Shown here one piece after another: positions 35,477-44,293 of a DNA stretch of 63,821 nucleotides. The notes beneath the pieces were generated by a model. The model searched no databases and was not told where the DNA came from. It was given only the letters and a program-made list of their open reading frames with translations. The position numbers and the translations under genes are program-made. The DNA comes from Phytoactinopolyspora alkaliphila (GTDB lineage Bacteria; Actinomycetota; Actinomycetes; Jiangellales; Jiangellaceae). The stretch covers positions 1-63,821 of the forward strand of contig NZ_JAAGOB010000019.1 of assembly GCF_010550695.1 (NCBI RefSeq), written 5' to 3'. Each line of letters begins with the position of its first letter. The stretch's first letter is position 1.

Positions 35477-36537
35477 ATGAGTGCAACGGCTGCCGTAGTT
35501 GTCTACGGAGCAACGGGTCACACTGCCGATTCGTGGTCGCCGAGTTGCTGAGGCGCGGCTTCGCGACTGTCGTCTCGGGTCGCGACGCAGGCCGGCTGAA
35601 CACACATGCCGGCCATTGGGACGACGTCGAGGTGCGGCCGGCGGCGGTGGACGACCCTGGCTCGCTGGACCGTGCGCTCGCCGGTGCCGCGGCGGTCGTC
35701 AACTGCGCCGGGCCATTCGCCGTGACCGGCGCTCCGGTCGTCGAGGCAGCTCTGCGTGCGCGGATCCCGTACGTTGACGTCGCGGCCGAGATCGAGGCGA
35801 ACGTGGCGATGTTCGCCGACCACGCGGCGGCGGCCCAGGCAGCAGGCACGATCGTGGTACCGGCGATGGCGTTCTACGGCGGCCTGGGCGACCTTCTCGT
35901 GACTGCGGCGATGGGCGAGTGGACCGACGCGGACGAGGCGCACATCGCCTACGGGCTCAGCACGTGGCATCCCACACCCGGGACCCGGCTGGCGGGCGAG
36001 ATGTCCCGTCAGCGCCGCGGGGGCCGTCGCGTGCGATTTTCCGAGGGGGCTCTGCAGTACCACGACGAGCAGCCCTGGCAGGAGGACTGGCCGTTTCCGT
36101 CGCCGCTGGGCCGGCGGCCGGTGATGGCCGAGTTCACCATGACGGACGTGGTCACCGTCCCCAGCCACGTGTCAGTACCGGAGGTTCGTACCTACATGAC
36201 TGTCGACGCCGCGAAAGACATCTCCGACCCGGGCACACCGCCACCGGAACCAGTGGACGATCTCGGGCGATCGGACCAGACGTTCGTGGTCGACGTGATC
36301 GTTCGTAGAGCCGGCTCCGAGCGACGGGCGACCGCTCGCGGCCAGGACATCTACGCCGTCACGGGCACCCTGGTGGTCGAGGCCGTGCGACGCGGTCTGG
36401 CCGGGCAGACAAGAACCACGGGCGTGGTCTCCGCTGGCGCCGCTTTCGACGCGGTCGACTTCCTCCGAGCCCTCGGTCCGGACATATCGGTTGAGTTCGC
36501 GCCGTCCCCGGGTGAGAAGCGGCCTGCAACACCGTAA
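35477..36537 (+). pseudogene. Saccharopine dehydrogenase-like NAD(P) protein, frameshifted
   Basis: ATG 35477 encodes MSATAAVVVYGATGHTADSW and stops at 35551. The family sequence continues in another frame: RFVVAELLRRGF from about 35529 to TAA 36537 (about 335 residues). Restoring one base near 35525 (ACTGCCGAT to ACTGGCCGAT) would give GATGHTGRFVVAELL, the standard Rossmann nucleotide-binding start of saccharopine dehydrogenase-like trans-acting reductases. The rest of the reading frame is intact, so the mutation is recent or a sequencing error in a GG run. A shortened product from an internal GTG (35533) would lack the cofactor motif. Confidence 0.85.
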
Positions 36538-36626
36538 TCGCGGCGCGTACGGCCGTCACGTGACGTCGGAGCGGCGCGCGAAATCGAGGACGGTTTTACT
36601 CCAGTTCGAGCCGAGGTGGCTCGCCC

Positions 36627-36667
36627 GTGTCAGCAGCCGTGTCAGGGGCATGACAGGTGGGTGTCAG
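36627..36667 (+). promoter_or_regulatory. Four SARP-type heptamer direct repeats upstream of drrAB
   Basis: GTGTCAG at 36627, GTGTCAG at 36639, ATGACAG at 36650 and GTGTCAG at 36661: successive spacings 12, 11 and 11 bp, ending 22 bp before the drrA-like ATG. Direct heptamers at 11-bp spacing upstream of a promoter are the known binding signature of SARP-family activators. The AfsR/SARP-type regulator gene is at 39258-42470, just beyond this operon. The -10 region after the last repeat (about 36674-36680) is not a good consensus, as is typical of activator-dependent promoters. Confidence 0.65.
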
Positions 36668-36689
36668 GCGGGGCATCGACGCTGATTGC

Positions 36690-37631
36690 ATGACGAATTC
36701 AGCGATTGCAGTCTCTGGGCTGCGGAAGGCTTTTGGGGACAAGACCGTCCTCGATGGCATCGATCTCGATGTGCGCAGGGGCTCTATCTTCTCCTTGCTC
36801 GGCCCGAATGGCGCGGGCAAGACGACGACAGTGAACGTGCTGAGCACGTTGTCGAAGGCCGACGGTGGGACGGTACACGTCGCCGGTCACGATGTGGCAA
36901 CCGAGGCCAAGGCGGTACGCGCGGCGATCGGAGTCACCGGCCAGTTCGCGGCGGTGGACGAGCTGCTGACGGGGCAGGAGAACCTGCAACTGATGGTGGA
37001 TCTGAGTCCCGTGTCCGCCAAGGACGGCAAGCGGATGGTTACCGAGCTGCTGGAGCGTTTCGACCTGGTGGAGTCGGCGCAGAAGCCGGCGTCAACCTAT
37101 TCCGGAGGTATGCGCCGGAAGCTCGACCTGGCGATGACGCTCGTCGGCGACCCTCGGATCATCTTCCTGGACGAGCCGACGACGGGACTGGACCCGCGCA
37201 GCCGCCGAACCATGTGGACGATCATTCGTGAGCTGGTGGCCGGCGGTGTGACCATCTTTCTCACTACCCAGTACCTCGAGGAAGCCGATCAGCTCGCCGA
37301 CCAGATTGCGGTGCTCGACCAGGGCCGGCTGGTCGCTCAAGGTACTCCGGACGAGCTCAAGCGGCAGCTTCCCGGGACGCACGTCCAGCTCAGGTTCACC
37401 TCCGTCTCCGAGCTCGACGCGGCCGCGCCGCTCTTCAGCGACTCCACGCGCGACGACGAATCGTTGCTCTTGCGAGTTCCCAGCGATGGCGGGACGAAAT
37501 CGCTGCGGGCTGTGCTGGACAGGCTCGATGAGTATTCGCTCAGTGCCGAAGAGTTCTCCGTGCACACACCGGACCTCGACGACGTTTTCCTCGCCCTGAC
37601 GGGCCACACCACGAAGGATGTCGCGAAATGA
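36690..37631 (+). CDS. ABC exporter ATP-binding protein, DrrA family
   Basis: 313 aa. Walker A SLLGPNGAGKTTTVNVLSTL (about residues 35-54), signature YSGGMRRKLDLAMTLVGDP, Walker B IIFLDEPTTGLDPRSRR and switch region LTTQYLEEADQLAD, in which the switch His is Gln as in the DrrA family. The C-terminal region includes the LDDVFLALTG motif typical of daunorubicin-resistance-type exporters. ATG 36690 has no strong Shine-Dalgarno. The stop overlaps the permease ATG. Confidence 0.94.
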   Translation: MTNSAIAVSGLRKAFGDKTVLDGIDLDVRRGSIFSLLGPNGAGKTTTVNVLSTLSKADGGTVHVAGHDVATEAKAVRAAIGVTGQFAAVDELLTGQENLQLMVDLSPVSAKDGKRMVTELLERFDLVESAQKPASTYSGGMRRKLDLAMTLVGDPRIIFLDEPTTGLDPRSRRTMWTIIRELVAGGVTIFLTTQYLEEADQLADQIAVLDQGRLVAQGTPDELKRQLPGTHVQLRFTSVSELDAAAPLFSDSTRDDESLLLRVPSDGGTKSLRAVLDRLDEYSLSAEEFSVHTPDLDDVFLALTGHTTKDVAK

Positions 37632-38377
37632 AAACCAAGTCCCATTCGATGGTGATGTTGCGCCGCAACTTCAAACACATTGCCCGAAACCCCACGTCGG
37701 TCTTCAACGCGGTCTTGATGCCGATCGTGATCATGCTGATGTTCGTGCACATGTTCGGCAAGGCCTTCGATGTCGGCGTCGATTACATCGAGTACGCGAC
37801 GCCGGGCCTGATACTACTGGCCGTTTGTTACGGCTTGAGCGCGATCGCCCTGTCGGTGAATTCCGACATGACGAAGGGCATCATCAACCGGTTCAAGGTC
37901 ATGGACGTCTCGCGTGGTGCCGTGCTGACTGGTCACGTCATCGCCAGCGTGCTGACCAACCTGGCCGCCATTGCGGCCCTTGTCGGGGTGGCCTTCCTTC
38001 TGGGATTCAGATCTTCGGCGAGCTTCTCCGACTGGCTGGGGGTCGTCGGCTTGGTTGTACTGGTCGCATTCGCCGCCGGCTGGCTCACGGTCGCCTTGGG
38101 GCTGGCCGCGAAGTCTCCGGAAACGGCGGGTATGGCCGCTGTGCCGCTGGTCATGCTGCCGTTCTTCAGCAGTGCCTTTGTGCCCGCGGAGACCATGGGC
38201 GTGGGTCTGCGGCAGTTTGCGGAGTATCAGCCCTTCACCCCGATCATCGAGACCGTGCGTGGTCTGCTGACCGGTGATCCGTCAGGCGGTGACGCGATCC
38301 TCGCGGTCGCCTGGTGTGTCGGCATTGCCCTCGTCGGTTACCTGTGGGCGCTCACCACTTTCAAGAAGCGGGCCTGA
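37628..38377 (+). CDS. ABC-2 permease, DrrB family
   Basis: 249 aa, about six membrane segments in ABC-2 order: the first SVFNAVLMPIVIMLMFVHMF, the last VAWCVGIALVGYLWALTTF. The loop motif SDMTKGIINRFKVMDVSRGA matches the conserved DrrB loop (D...G...R.R.M...R.A), and LPFFSSAFVPAETMG is the conserved C-terminal loop. It exports an unknown compound with the preceding ATPase, ATGA overlap. Confidence 0.93.
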   Translation: MKTKSHSMVMLRRNFKHIARNPTSVFNAVLMPIVIMLMFVHMFGKAFDVGVDYIEYATPGLILLAVCYGLSAIALSVNSDMTKGIINRFKVMDVSRGAVLTGHVIASVLTNLAAIAALVGVAFLLGFRSSASFSDWLGVVGLVVLVAFAAGWLTVALGLAAKSPETAGMAAVPLVMLPFFSSAFVPAETMGVGLRQFAEYQPFTPIIETVRGLLTGDPSGGDAILAVAWCVGIALVGYLWALTTFKKRA

Positions 38378-38439
38378 CCAACTCGGTTGGGGCGACCGGC
38401 TCGACGACACAAGACATTCGACGTACAGGGAGAGTAGTC

Positions 38440-39276
38440 ATGCCCACATTTGCCACCCCAGGGGCGATCGCCGCGACCGTGGAGGTCGCCGGGGCTCAGG
38501 TGCAGGTCACCGCGAGCGACCGGATTGACACCGTTGTCCTGGTCGAGCCCATCAACAAGACGAGCCGGAAAGACGTCAAGGTGGCCGAGAACACCAGAGT
38601 CGATTTCGCTGACGGTCGGCTATCGGTCAGAACGAAGACGGCCGGAGACAAGAAAGGCTCGGTCGCCATCACGATCGACCTGCCCGTCGGCTCCAGCCTG
38701 GCCGCGTACCTGGCACACTCGGATGTCCACGCCGACGGCTCGTTGGGCGAGTGCGAGCTGCATATGGCATCGGGTCAGGTGCAGCTTGATGGCATCGAGG
38801 CGCTACAGGCCAACATCGCCTCGGGTGACGTCGCGATCAGCCACATCGCCGGGCGCACTGATATCGAAGGCGCGGCGTTCACGATGCGGATCGGAGAGGT
38901 CAGGGGCACGGTCGGGTTCTTGAACTCAGGCGGGCAGACTTGGATCGGCCACGCCGCGGCTGATCTGGGTCTCAGGAGCAGCAGCTGCGACTTCGACATC
39001 GACCGCGCCGATGGCAGCGTCACCGCCACGACCGGCAGCGGTGCCATTCGGATCGGACGGATGGGCGACGGCCGGGCGAAGCTGACGACCGGCTCGGGAA
39101 ACATCGAGGTCGGCGTCGCCGACGGTGTGTCCGCCTCCACTGACGTCAACAGCGAGCGAGGAGCCGTGCACAACGTCATCTCCTCGTCCGGCGAGCCGGG
39201 CACCTCCGATGGCAAGGTCTCGGTTCACGCGCGGACGCGGCATGGCGACATCACCATTCAGCGCGTGGCCGGCTGA
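38440..39276 (+). CDS. DUF4097-family beta-repeat protein
   Basis: 278 aa with repeated short beta segments of the DUF4097 type (for example SVTATTGSGAIRIGRMGDGR, AKLTTGSGNIEVGVADGV), a fold predicted as a beta helix. It has no signal peptide or membrane segment. Genes of this family often follow DrrAB-type exporters and SARP regulators in actinobacteria; function is unknown. ATG 38440 follows GGGAGAG. Its 3' end overlaps the convergent AfsR-like gene by 19 bp. Confidence 0.85.
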   Translation: MPTFATPGAIAATVEVAGAQVQVTASDRIDTVVLVEPINKTSRKDVKVAENTRVDFADGRLSVRTKTAGDKKGSVAITIDLPVGSSLAAYLAHSDVHADGSLGECELHMASGQVQLDGIEALQANIASGDVAISHIAGRTDIEGAAFTMRIGEVRGTVGFLNSGGQTWIGHAAADLGLRSSSCDFDIDRADGSVTATTGSGAIRIGRMGDGRAKLTTGSGNIEVGVADGVSASTDVNSERGAVHNVISSSGEPGTSDGKVSVHARTRHGDITIQRVAG

Positions 39277-42200
39277 CCCTCAGAGGCGAAAGTGACCTCG
39301 ACCAGCTCAGACCAGCTCGTCTGAGAAGCCGCCTGCGTCACCTCGGCGAAGCGTGCCTCGCCGAGGTGACGGCGCACGTTCTGCTCGATTCTGGCCGCGT
39401 CAGGGTGGGAGCGATCGGGCAGGCCGCGTGCGCTGACACTGGCTGCCAGCAACCGTGCCGCGTGTTCGTGCTGATCTAGACGGATGGCGAGGTCCGCGAC
39501 CCCGACGAGGATCTGGGCGATCAAGTGCGGAGCTCCCGCCTCGGTCGCCGCCAGCCAGGCAGCCACGCGATGGGTACGAGACTCTCGGAGATCGTCGGCC
39601 AGGTAACCGAGCATGTCATGTATCCCTGCCCGGATGGTCGCGTGCTCGGCGGCATCGCCCAGGAGAGTGGTCGCGAGCCCGAGCTGCCGGCGGGCCTCCT
39701 TGGTGTCACCGCCCCGGCGAGCGAGCTCTGCCTTGGCGAGCGCCAAGTCGACCAGCGCGTACGGCCAGGTGACACCGTCGGCGACTCGCTCGGCATCGGC
39801 GATGGCGGCGGCGCTGGCCGTGCGATCGCCGTCGAGCCAGTAGAGCAGCGCCTGTTGAGTGCGTGCCTCGATCACATCCTCGACAGCGCCGAGCTCGGTG
39901 AGGGCCGTGACGGCCTGGTCGTGGTACTTGCAGGCAGCGGAGAATTCGCCTCGTGCGGCACATTGGCCCGCCAGTACGGACAGCGCCAACGACAACCCGA
40001 ACCGTTCGCCTAGCGCCTGAAACTCCGCAAGCGCCTGTTCCAGCTGGGCGTCCACTTCCGGGCCGCCCTGGCCGAGCATGGTTCGCAACTTGCCCGCCTG
40101 CCACCGCGCCATCGCGCGTACCCAGGGGTCGACGCTGCCCAGCAGCGACTCGAACGCGGTCACCGCTTCCTCGGGTGCCTGGAGAAGGCGTTCCAGCGGG
40201 ATAGCGAATTCCAGCAGGGGGTTGTCGTTCTGGCTTCGCTGGCTGAACCGGTACGCCTTGTGTATCCACTCCGCGCCCAGGTGTTCGTCGCCCCGCCCGG
40301 AGGTCACATAGAGCACCACCAGCCCGTATGTGATGGCGCGGAGGTCGTCGGGAACCTCGCCGGACAGGTTGGCGGCCGAGATGAGCAGCTCAAGGCCTTC
40401 GGTCCGGCGCCCGCCGAGCCACCAGTACCATCCGGTGGCGGCAGCGAGCCGCATGGCCGCCCGTGCGTCACCGGCTGCGATGGTCCCGCGCAGGGCGGCG
40501 CTAATGTTGTCGTGGTCGGTCTCGAGCGTGGCGAGCCATTCCAGTTGTTCGGCGCGGCGCAGGTGTGGCTCCGCGGTCTCAGCGAGCTCGGTGAAGTAGG
40601 TCAGGTGAGCCCCGCGGGCCTGGCTTAGTTCCCCCGCCTCGGCGAGCCGATCCGCGGCGTACTCCTTGATCGTGGTGAGCATCCGATAGCGCGGGTTGCC
40701 GCTACCCTCGGTGATCAGCAGCGACTTCTCGGCCAACGAGGTGAGCAACTCCAGCACCTGCTCTGGTTCGACGGAATCGGCAGCGCAGACTCGTTCTGCC
40801 GCCTCCAGGCTCGCCCCGCCCGAGAACACTGACAGGCGGCGCAGCACCATGCGTTCGGCATCGGTGAGCAACTCCCAGCTCCAGTCGACCACCGCGCGCA
40901 GCGTCTTGTGCCGCGGCAACGCAGTGCGGCTGCCGCTCGTCAGCAAGCGGAACCGGTCGTCGAGCCGATTGGCGAGCTGCTCGACGGTCATGGTGCGCAG
41001 CCTGGCGGCGGCGAGTTCGATCGCCAGCGGCATACCATCCAGCGCCTGGCAGATCCGCACCATCAAGTACTGCGTGTGCTCATCGATGCCGAGGTCCTTG
41101 CGCACTGCGCTCGCCCGGTCGCGCAGCAGCCGCACCGCCGGCGAGGTGGCGACCTCGCCGAGGCCAGCGCCGGTTGGCATGGCCAGCGGCTCGACATGCC
41201 ACAGCGCCTCACCGGTAATGCCGAGGGGTTCCCTGCTGGTCGCCAGGATCCGCAGGCGCCGGCACTCTCCGAGCACCCGTTCGGCCAGAGCCGCGACGGG
41301 CTCGATCACATGCTCACAATTGTCCAAGATCAGGAGCATCTCTCGATCGCGGAGCGCAGCGATCAGCCCGTCCACGGGATCAGCACTCTGCGCCGTACCG
41401 AACAGCGCATCGCGGAGACCCAGCCCGGTCAGCGCTGCCTGCGCCACGTCACCGTCCGAAGGACCCCCGCCGCCGCCCGCATGTGGAGACGCTTGGCGGC
41501 GCAGATCGACATCGGCGCCGATGGGAGCGAACTCGACCAACCACACTCCGTCCGGCAGATCGCCGATCATCGTCCGTGCGGTTTCCGTGGCGAGCCTGGT
41601 CTTGCCCGACCCGCCCGGCCCGGTCAACGTGGTGAGCCGATGTTCTCCGATGAGCTTGCTGACCGCGGCGACGTCGGCGTCTTTCCCGACGAAGCTGGTC
41701 AGCTGGGCACGCAGGTTGGTCTTCCGGTTCCCGTCCCGCTGCCCCAACTCGCCGCGCAGCAGCGCGACGTGCACGGCTGACAACTCCGGCGAGGGATCAA
41801 CCCCCAAGGCGTCGGCCAGGGCTTCCCTCGTACGCTCGTAGGTGAGCAGGGCCTCGGACGCGCGGCCCGCTGCCGCCAGCGCGCGCATCAGCGCAGCGAC
41901 CAGCCGTTCCCGCATCGGATACGCCGCCACCACGTCGGTCAGTTCCGGGACCAGTTCCGCGCCGTGTCCGAGGGCGACCTCCGCATCGAACCGATCCTCC
42001 ATCGCCGTCAGGCGCAGGCCCTCGAGCCGGGTCGCCGCGGCGTCGAAGGCTTCACTATCCTCCAAGCCGACGTCCTGCATTGCCGCGCCGCGCCACAGCG
42101 CGAGGGCCTCGCGTAGCAGCCGCACCCGACCAGAGCCCTCTTCCTGGCGGGCCAGCGCTACGAGGTGCTCGAACCGGACGGCGTCGACCATGCCGGGGTC

Positions 42201-42470
42201 CACGGTCAGTCGGTAGCCACCCGTCAGGCCCTCAACCCACCCTTCGGGCAGTGCTTTGCGTAACCGCGAAACCAAGCGCTGCAGGGCGTTCCCCGCGTCG
42301 GAGGGCGGCTGCTCACCCCAGATCCAGTCGACCAGCGTGTTCTTCGGGACGATGCGGCGTGGTTCTAGTGCGAGGGCGATCAGCAGGGCGCGCAACCGGG
42401 CACCCGGTACCTCCGCCACGGCGCCGTCATCCGTGCGCACTTCGAAGGATCCAAGCATCCTGATCTGCAC
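39258..42470 (-). CDS. AfsR/SARP-type regulator with NB-ARC ATPase and TPR region
   Basis: 1070 aa. Order: OmpR-like DNA-binding domain (about 15-90, ARLRALLIALALEPRRIVPK), BTAD domain (about 95-245), NB-ARC-like ATPase with Walker A TGPGGSGKTRLATETA (about 282-297) and Walker B LLILDNCEHVIEPVAAL, a winged helix, then about 450 residues of TPR-like helices. This is the AfsR-like large SARP architecture, which binds direct repeats and activates nearby operons. GTG 42470 is the likely start. It is convergent with drrAB-DUF4097, whose promoter holds SARP-type repeats, and divergent from the sigma factor gene. Confidence 0.93.
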   Translation of the reverse strand: MQIRMLGSFEVRTDDGAVAEVPGARLRALLIALALEPRRIVPKNTLVDWIWGEQPPSDAGNALQRLVSRLRKALPEGWVEGLTGGYRLTVDPGMVDAVRFEHLVALARQEEGSGRVRLLREALALWRGAAMQDVGLEDSEAFDAAATRLEGLRLTAMEDRFDAEVALGHGAELVPELTDVVAAYPMRERLVAALMRALAAAGRASEALLTYERTREALADALGVDPSPELSAVHVALLRGELGQRDGNRKTNLRAQLTSFVGKDADVAAVSKLIGEHRLTTLTGPGGSGKTRLATETARTMIGDLPDGVWLVEFAPIGADVDLRRQASPHAGGGGGPSDGDVAQAALTGLGLRDALFGTAQSADPVDGLIAALRDREMLLILDNCEHVIEPVAALAERVLGECRRLRILATSREPLGITGEALWHVEPLAMPTGAGLGEVATSPAVRLLRDRASAVRKDLGIDEHTQYLMVRICQALDGMPLAIELAAARLRTMTVEQLANRLDDRFRLLTSGSRTALPRHKTLRAVVDWSWELLTDAERMVLRRLSVFSGGASLEAAERVCAADSVEPEQVLELLTSLAEKSLLITEGSGNPRYRMLTTIKEYAADRLAEAGELSQARGAHLTYFTELAETAEPHLRRAEQLEWLATLETDHDNISAALRGTIAAGDARAAMRLAAATGWYWWLGGRRTEGLELLISAANLSGEVPDDLRAITYGLVVLYVTSGRGDEHLGAEWIHKAYRFSQRSQNDNPLLEFAIPLERLLQAPEEAVTAFESLLGSVDPWVRAMARWQAGKLRTMLGQGGPEVDAQLEQALAEFQALGERFGLSLALSVLAGQCAARGEFSAACKYHDQAVTALTELGAVEDVIEARTQQALLYWLDGDRTASAAAIADAERVADGVTWPYALVDLALAKAELARRGGDTKEARRQLGLATTLLGDAAEHATIRAGIHDMLGYLADDLRESRTHRVAAWLAATEAGAPHLIAQILVGVADLAIRLDQHEHAARLLAASVSARGLPDRSHPDAARIEQNVRRHLGEARFAEVTQAASQTSWSELVEVTFASEGQPATR

Positions 42471-42643
42471 GTGGCCACTCTCTCACGGTGCTCGCCCCAG
42501 CTGGCGCGCGAACCCACGTCTGCGGCGTGGGGCGACCCCTGCAGCACAGTGGAACGTGCTAGGGCTTCCGGCGCTCTCGATCGCTGCTTGATCGTTGTAG
42601 CGTGGGCGATGATGTACGCGGGGGAGTGTCGGATGGGAGGGCG

Positions 42644-43585
42644 ATGGCGGGAGTCGCTGAGGTGACGGGCGCCGAGGAGTTCGAGGAACTGCGGGCCCTG
42701 CTGTTCTCTATCGCCTATCGCATTCTCGGCAGTGTGAGCGAGGCGGAGGACGTGGTTCAGGAGGCGTGGCTGCGTTATGAATCTTCCGGCACGCGCGCCG
42801 CCTCCCCGAAGGCGTTCTTGTCGACCGTGGTGACCAGATTGTCGATCAACGAGTTGCGGTCTGCCCGAATGCGCCGCGAGCAGTACGTCGGCGAGTGGTT
42901 TCCGGAGCCATTGCTGGAGGATCCGTATCAGGACCCGGAGCGCTCGGCGGAACTGGCCGAGTCGGTGTCGATCGCGGTCCTGCTGCTGATGGAACGGCTC
43001 AGCCCGCTGGAACGTGCTGTCTTCGTCCTTCGGGACGTGTTCGGGTTCGGATTCGCCGAGATCGCCGCGATGATCGAACGCTCAGAGTCTGCGTGCCGGC
43101 AGCTGGCGGTGCGAGCGCGACACCACATGGACGAGGGCTATCCCCGTTTTGAGGCGGATCGACGTGAGCACAAGCGCTTGGCCGCGCACTTCTTCGCGGC
43201 GCTGAGTGACGGCGATGTGGGCGCGCTGCGGGAGTTGTTGGCCGCTGACGTTCACGTCGTCTCTGATAGCGGCGGCAAAGCACCGAATCTGCCCAGAACC
43301 GTTGTGGGTGCGGACAAATCCGCTCGGCTGCTCGTGTCGGCATGGCCGCAGCTCACCCAGATCGGCCTCACCGGGGAAGTGCGCGAAATCAACGGTCAGC
43401 CGGGTGCCGTCGTCCGGGACGGCGCCGGGGCGGTGGTCAACGTGATAATGCTCGACATCGCCGACGGCCTGGTCCAGGCGGTGCGCGCCGTGACCAACCC
43501 GGACAAGCTCGCGCACCTCGGCCCGGTTGCCGACGCCTGGTTGACACGTGAGGCCTACCTCGCAGCCAAGCGTCAGCAGCCGTAG
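42644..43585 (+). CDS. ECF41-family RNA polymerase sigma factor (SigJ-like)
   Basis: 313 aa. Sigma region 2 (about residues 8-75, LFSIAYRILGSVSEAEDVVQ), linker with WFPEPLL, sigma region 4 (about 115-165, VFVLRDVFGFGFAEIAAMI) and a SnoaL-like C-terminal domain (about 175-313). The ECF41 hallmarks are present: the WLPEPLL-type motif (here WFPEPLL), the DGGGK-type motif (here DSGGK) and NPDKLAHL. In this family the C-terminal domain itself acts as regulator in place of an anti-sigma protein. ATG 42644 is chosen (GGGAGG 42635-42640); GTG 42626 is an alternative. Confidence 0.9.
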   Translation: MAGVAEVTGAEEFEELRALLFSIAYRILGSVSEAEDVVQEAWLRYESSGTRAASPKAFLSTVVTRLSINELRSARMRREQYVGEWFPEPLLEDPYQDPERSAELAESVSIAVLLLMERLSPLERAVFVLRDVFGFGFAEIAAMIERSESACRQLAVRARHHMDEGYPRFEADRREHKRLAAHFFAALSDGDVGALRELLAADVHVVSDSGGKAPNLPRTVVGADKSARLLVSAWPQLTQIGLTGEVREINGQPGAVVRDGAGAVVNVIMLDIADGLVQAVRAVTNPDKLAHLGPVADAWLTREAYLAAKRQQP

Positions 43586-43610
43586 CACCGGCCCGCCCTG
43601 ATCGTGGCGA

Positions 43611-43637
43611 TGTCACAATCGCCAGGCGTGTCTTGTC
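43611..43637 (+). promoter_or_regulatory. Candidate ECF41 promoter
   Basis: TGTCACA at 43611-43617, 16-bp spacer, TGTC at 43634-43637. The known ECF41 promoter is TGTCACA with CGTC about 16-17 bp downstream, so one base differs. It lies between the sigma gene and the DUF6069 gene and would drive the latter. Confidence 0.6.
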
Positions 43638-43683
43638 TCAGGGAGTAGCACCGTCGGTACGAAGCTCTCTTGGAGGAACACGC

Positions 43684-44133
43684 ATGCCTGTTTCGATCGT
43701 CCGCGCCCACACGTCATCCGACCTCGGCCGCCGCGCCGCAAGGTTCGCACCCGTGGCTGCCGTGTGCATCGTGGTCGCCACGGTGGCGAATCTCGGGCTC
43801 TATGCCATCGGAAAGGCAGCCGACGCGGCGCTGCGGATCGATCCTGGTGCTGGTGAGCCCAACCACGTGATTGTCCCCGGTGATGTGGCGTGGAAGACAG
43901 CGGTCCCACTCGCGCTCGGTGCCCTCATGCTGGCGTTGATCGCACGCCGCTCCCGCCGCTGGACAATGATCGCGATCGTCGCGGGCGTGGCCGGTGTCAT
44001 CATCACCATCCCGTTCGTCCTCACTGGCGCGCACGACCTCACCACAGGTCTGCTGCTCGCCGGGATGCACACGATCGGAGGGCTGACGTACGCGGTGATC
44101 GGGATGAGAGCCCGGTTGAACGCGAAGGCGTGA
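43684..44133 (+). CDS. DUF6069-family membrane protein
   Basis: 149 aa with four hydrophobic segments (for example APVAAVCIVVATVANLGLYA and WTMIAIVAGVAGVIITIPFV). It resembles the actinobacterial DUF6069 family of four-helix membrane proteins of unknown function. ATG 43684 has GGAGG (43673-43677). An ECF41-type promoter lies upstream, so it is the likely target of the neighbouring sigma factor. ECF41 sigma genes usually sit beside a carboxymuconolactone decarboxylase or oxidoreductase; none is seen here. Confidence 0.78.
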   Translation: MPVSIVRAHTSSDLGRRAARFAPVAAVCIVVATVANLGLYAIGKAADAALRIDPGAGEPNHVIVPGDVAWKTAVPLALGALMLALIARRSRRWTMIAIVAGVAGVIITIPFVLTGAHDLTTGLLLAGMHTIGGLTYAVIGMRARLNAKA

Positions 44134-44257
44134 TGCAGGGTCTGCCTTGCCGCCCGCCCACCTGCTGCAACCCGTAAGCGAAGTCCGTGTCAAGGGACAG
44201 CGGGAACTGCCCGGTGGCGGGATGCCGAGCACTGCGGAAACGCTCGTTCGCTGGGTG

Positions 44258-44287
44258 TTGAGCCGCGAATTGATCGACACGTACCGT
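44258..44287 (+). promoter_or_regulatory. Promoter of the acetyltransferase gene
   Basis: TTGAGC (44258-44263), 18-bp spacer, TACCGT (44282-44287), ending 6 nt before ATG 44294. This would give an mRNA with almost no leader. Confidence 0.5.
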
Positions 44288-44293
44288 GAGGCA

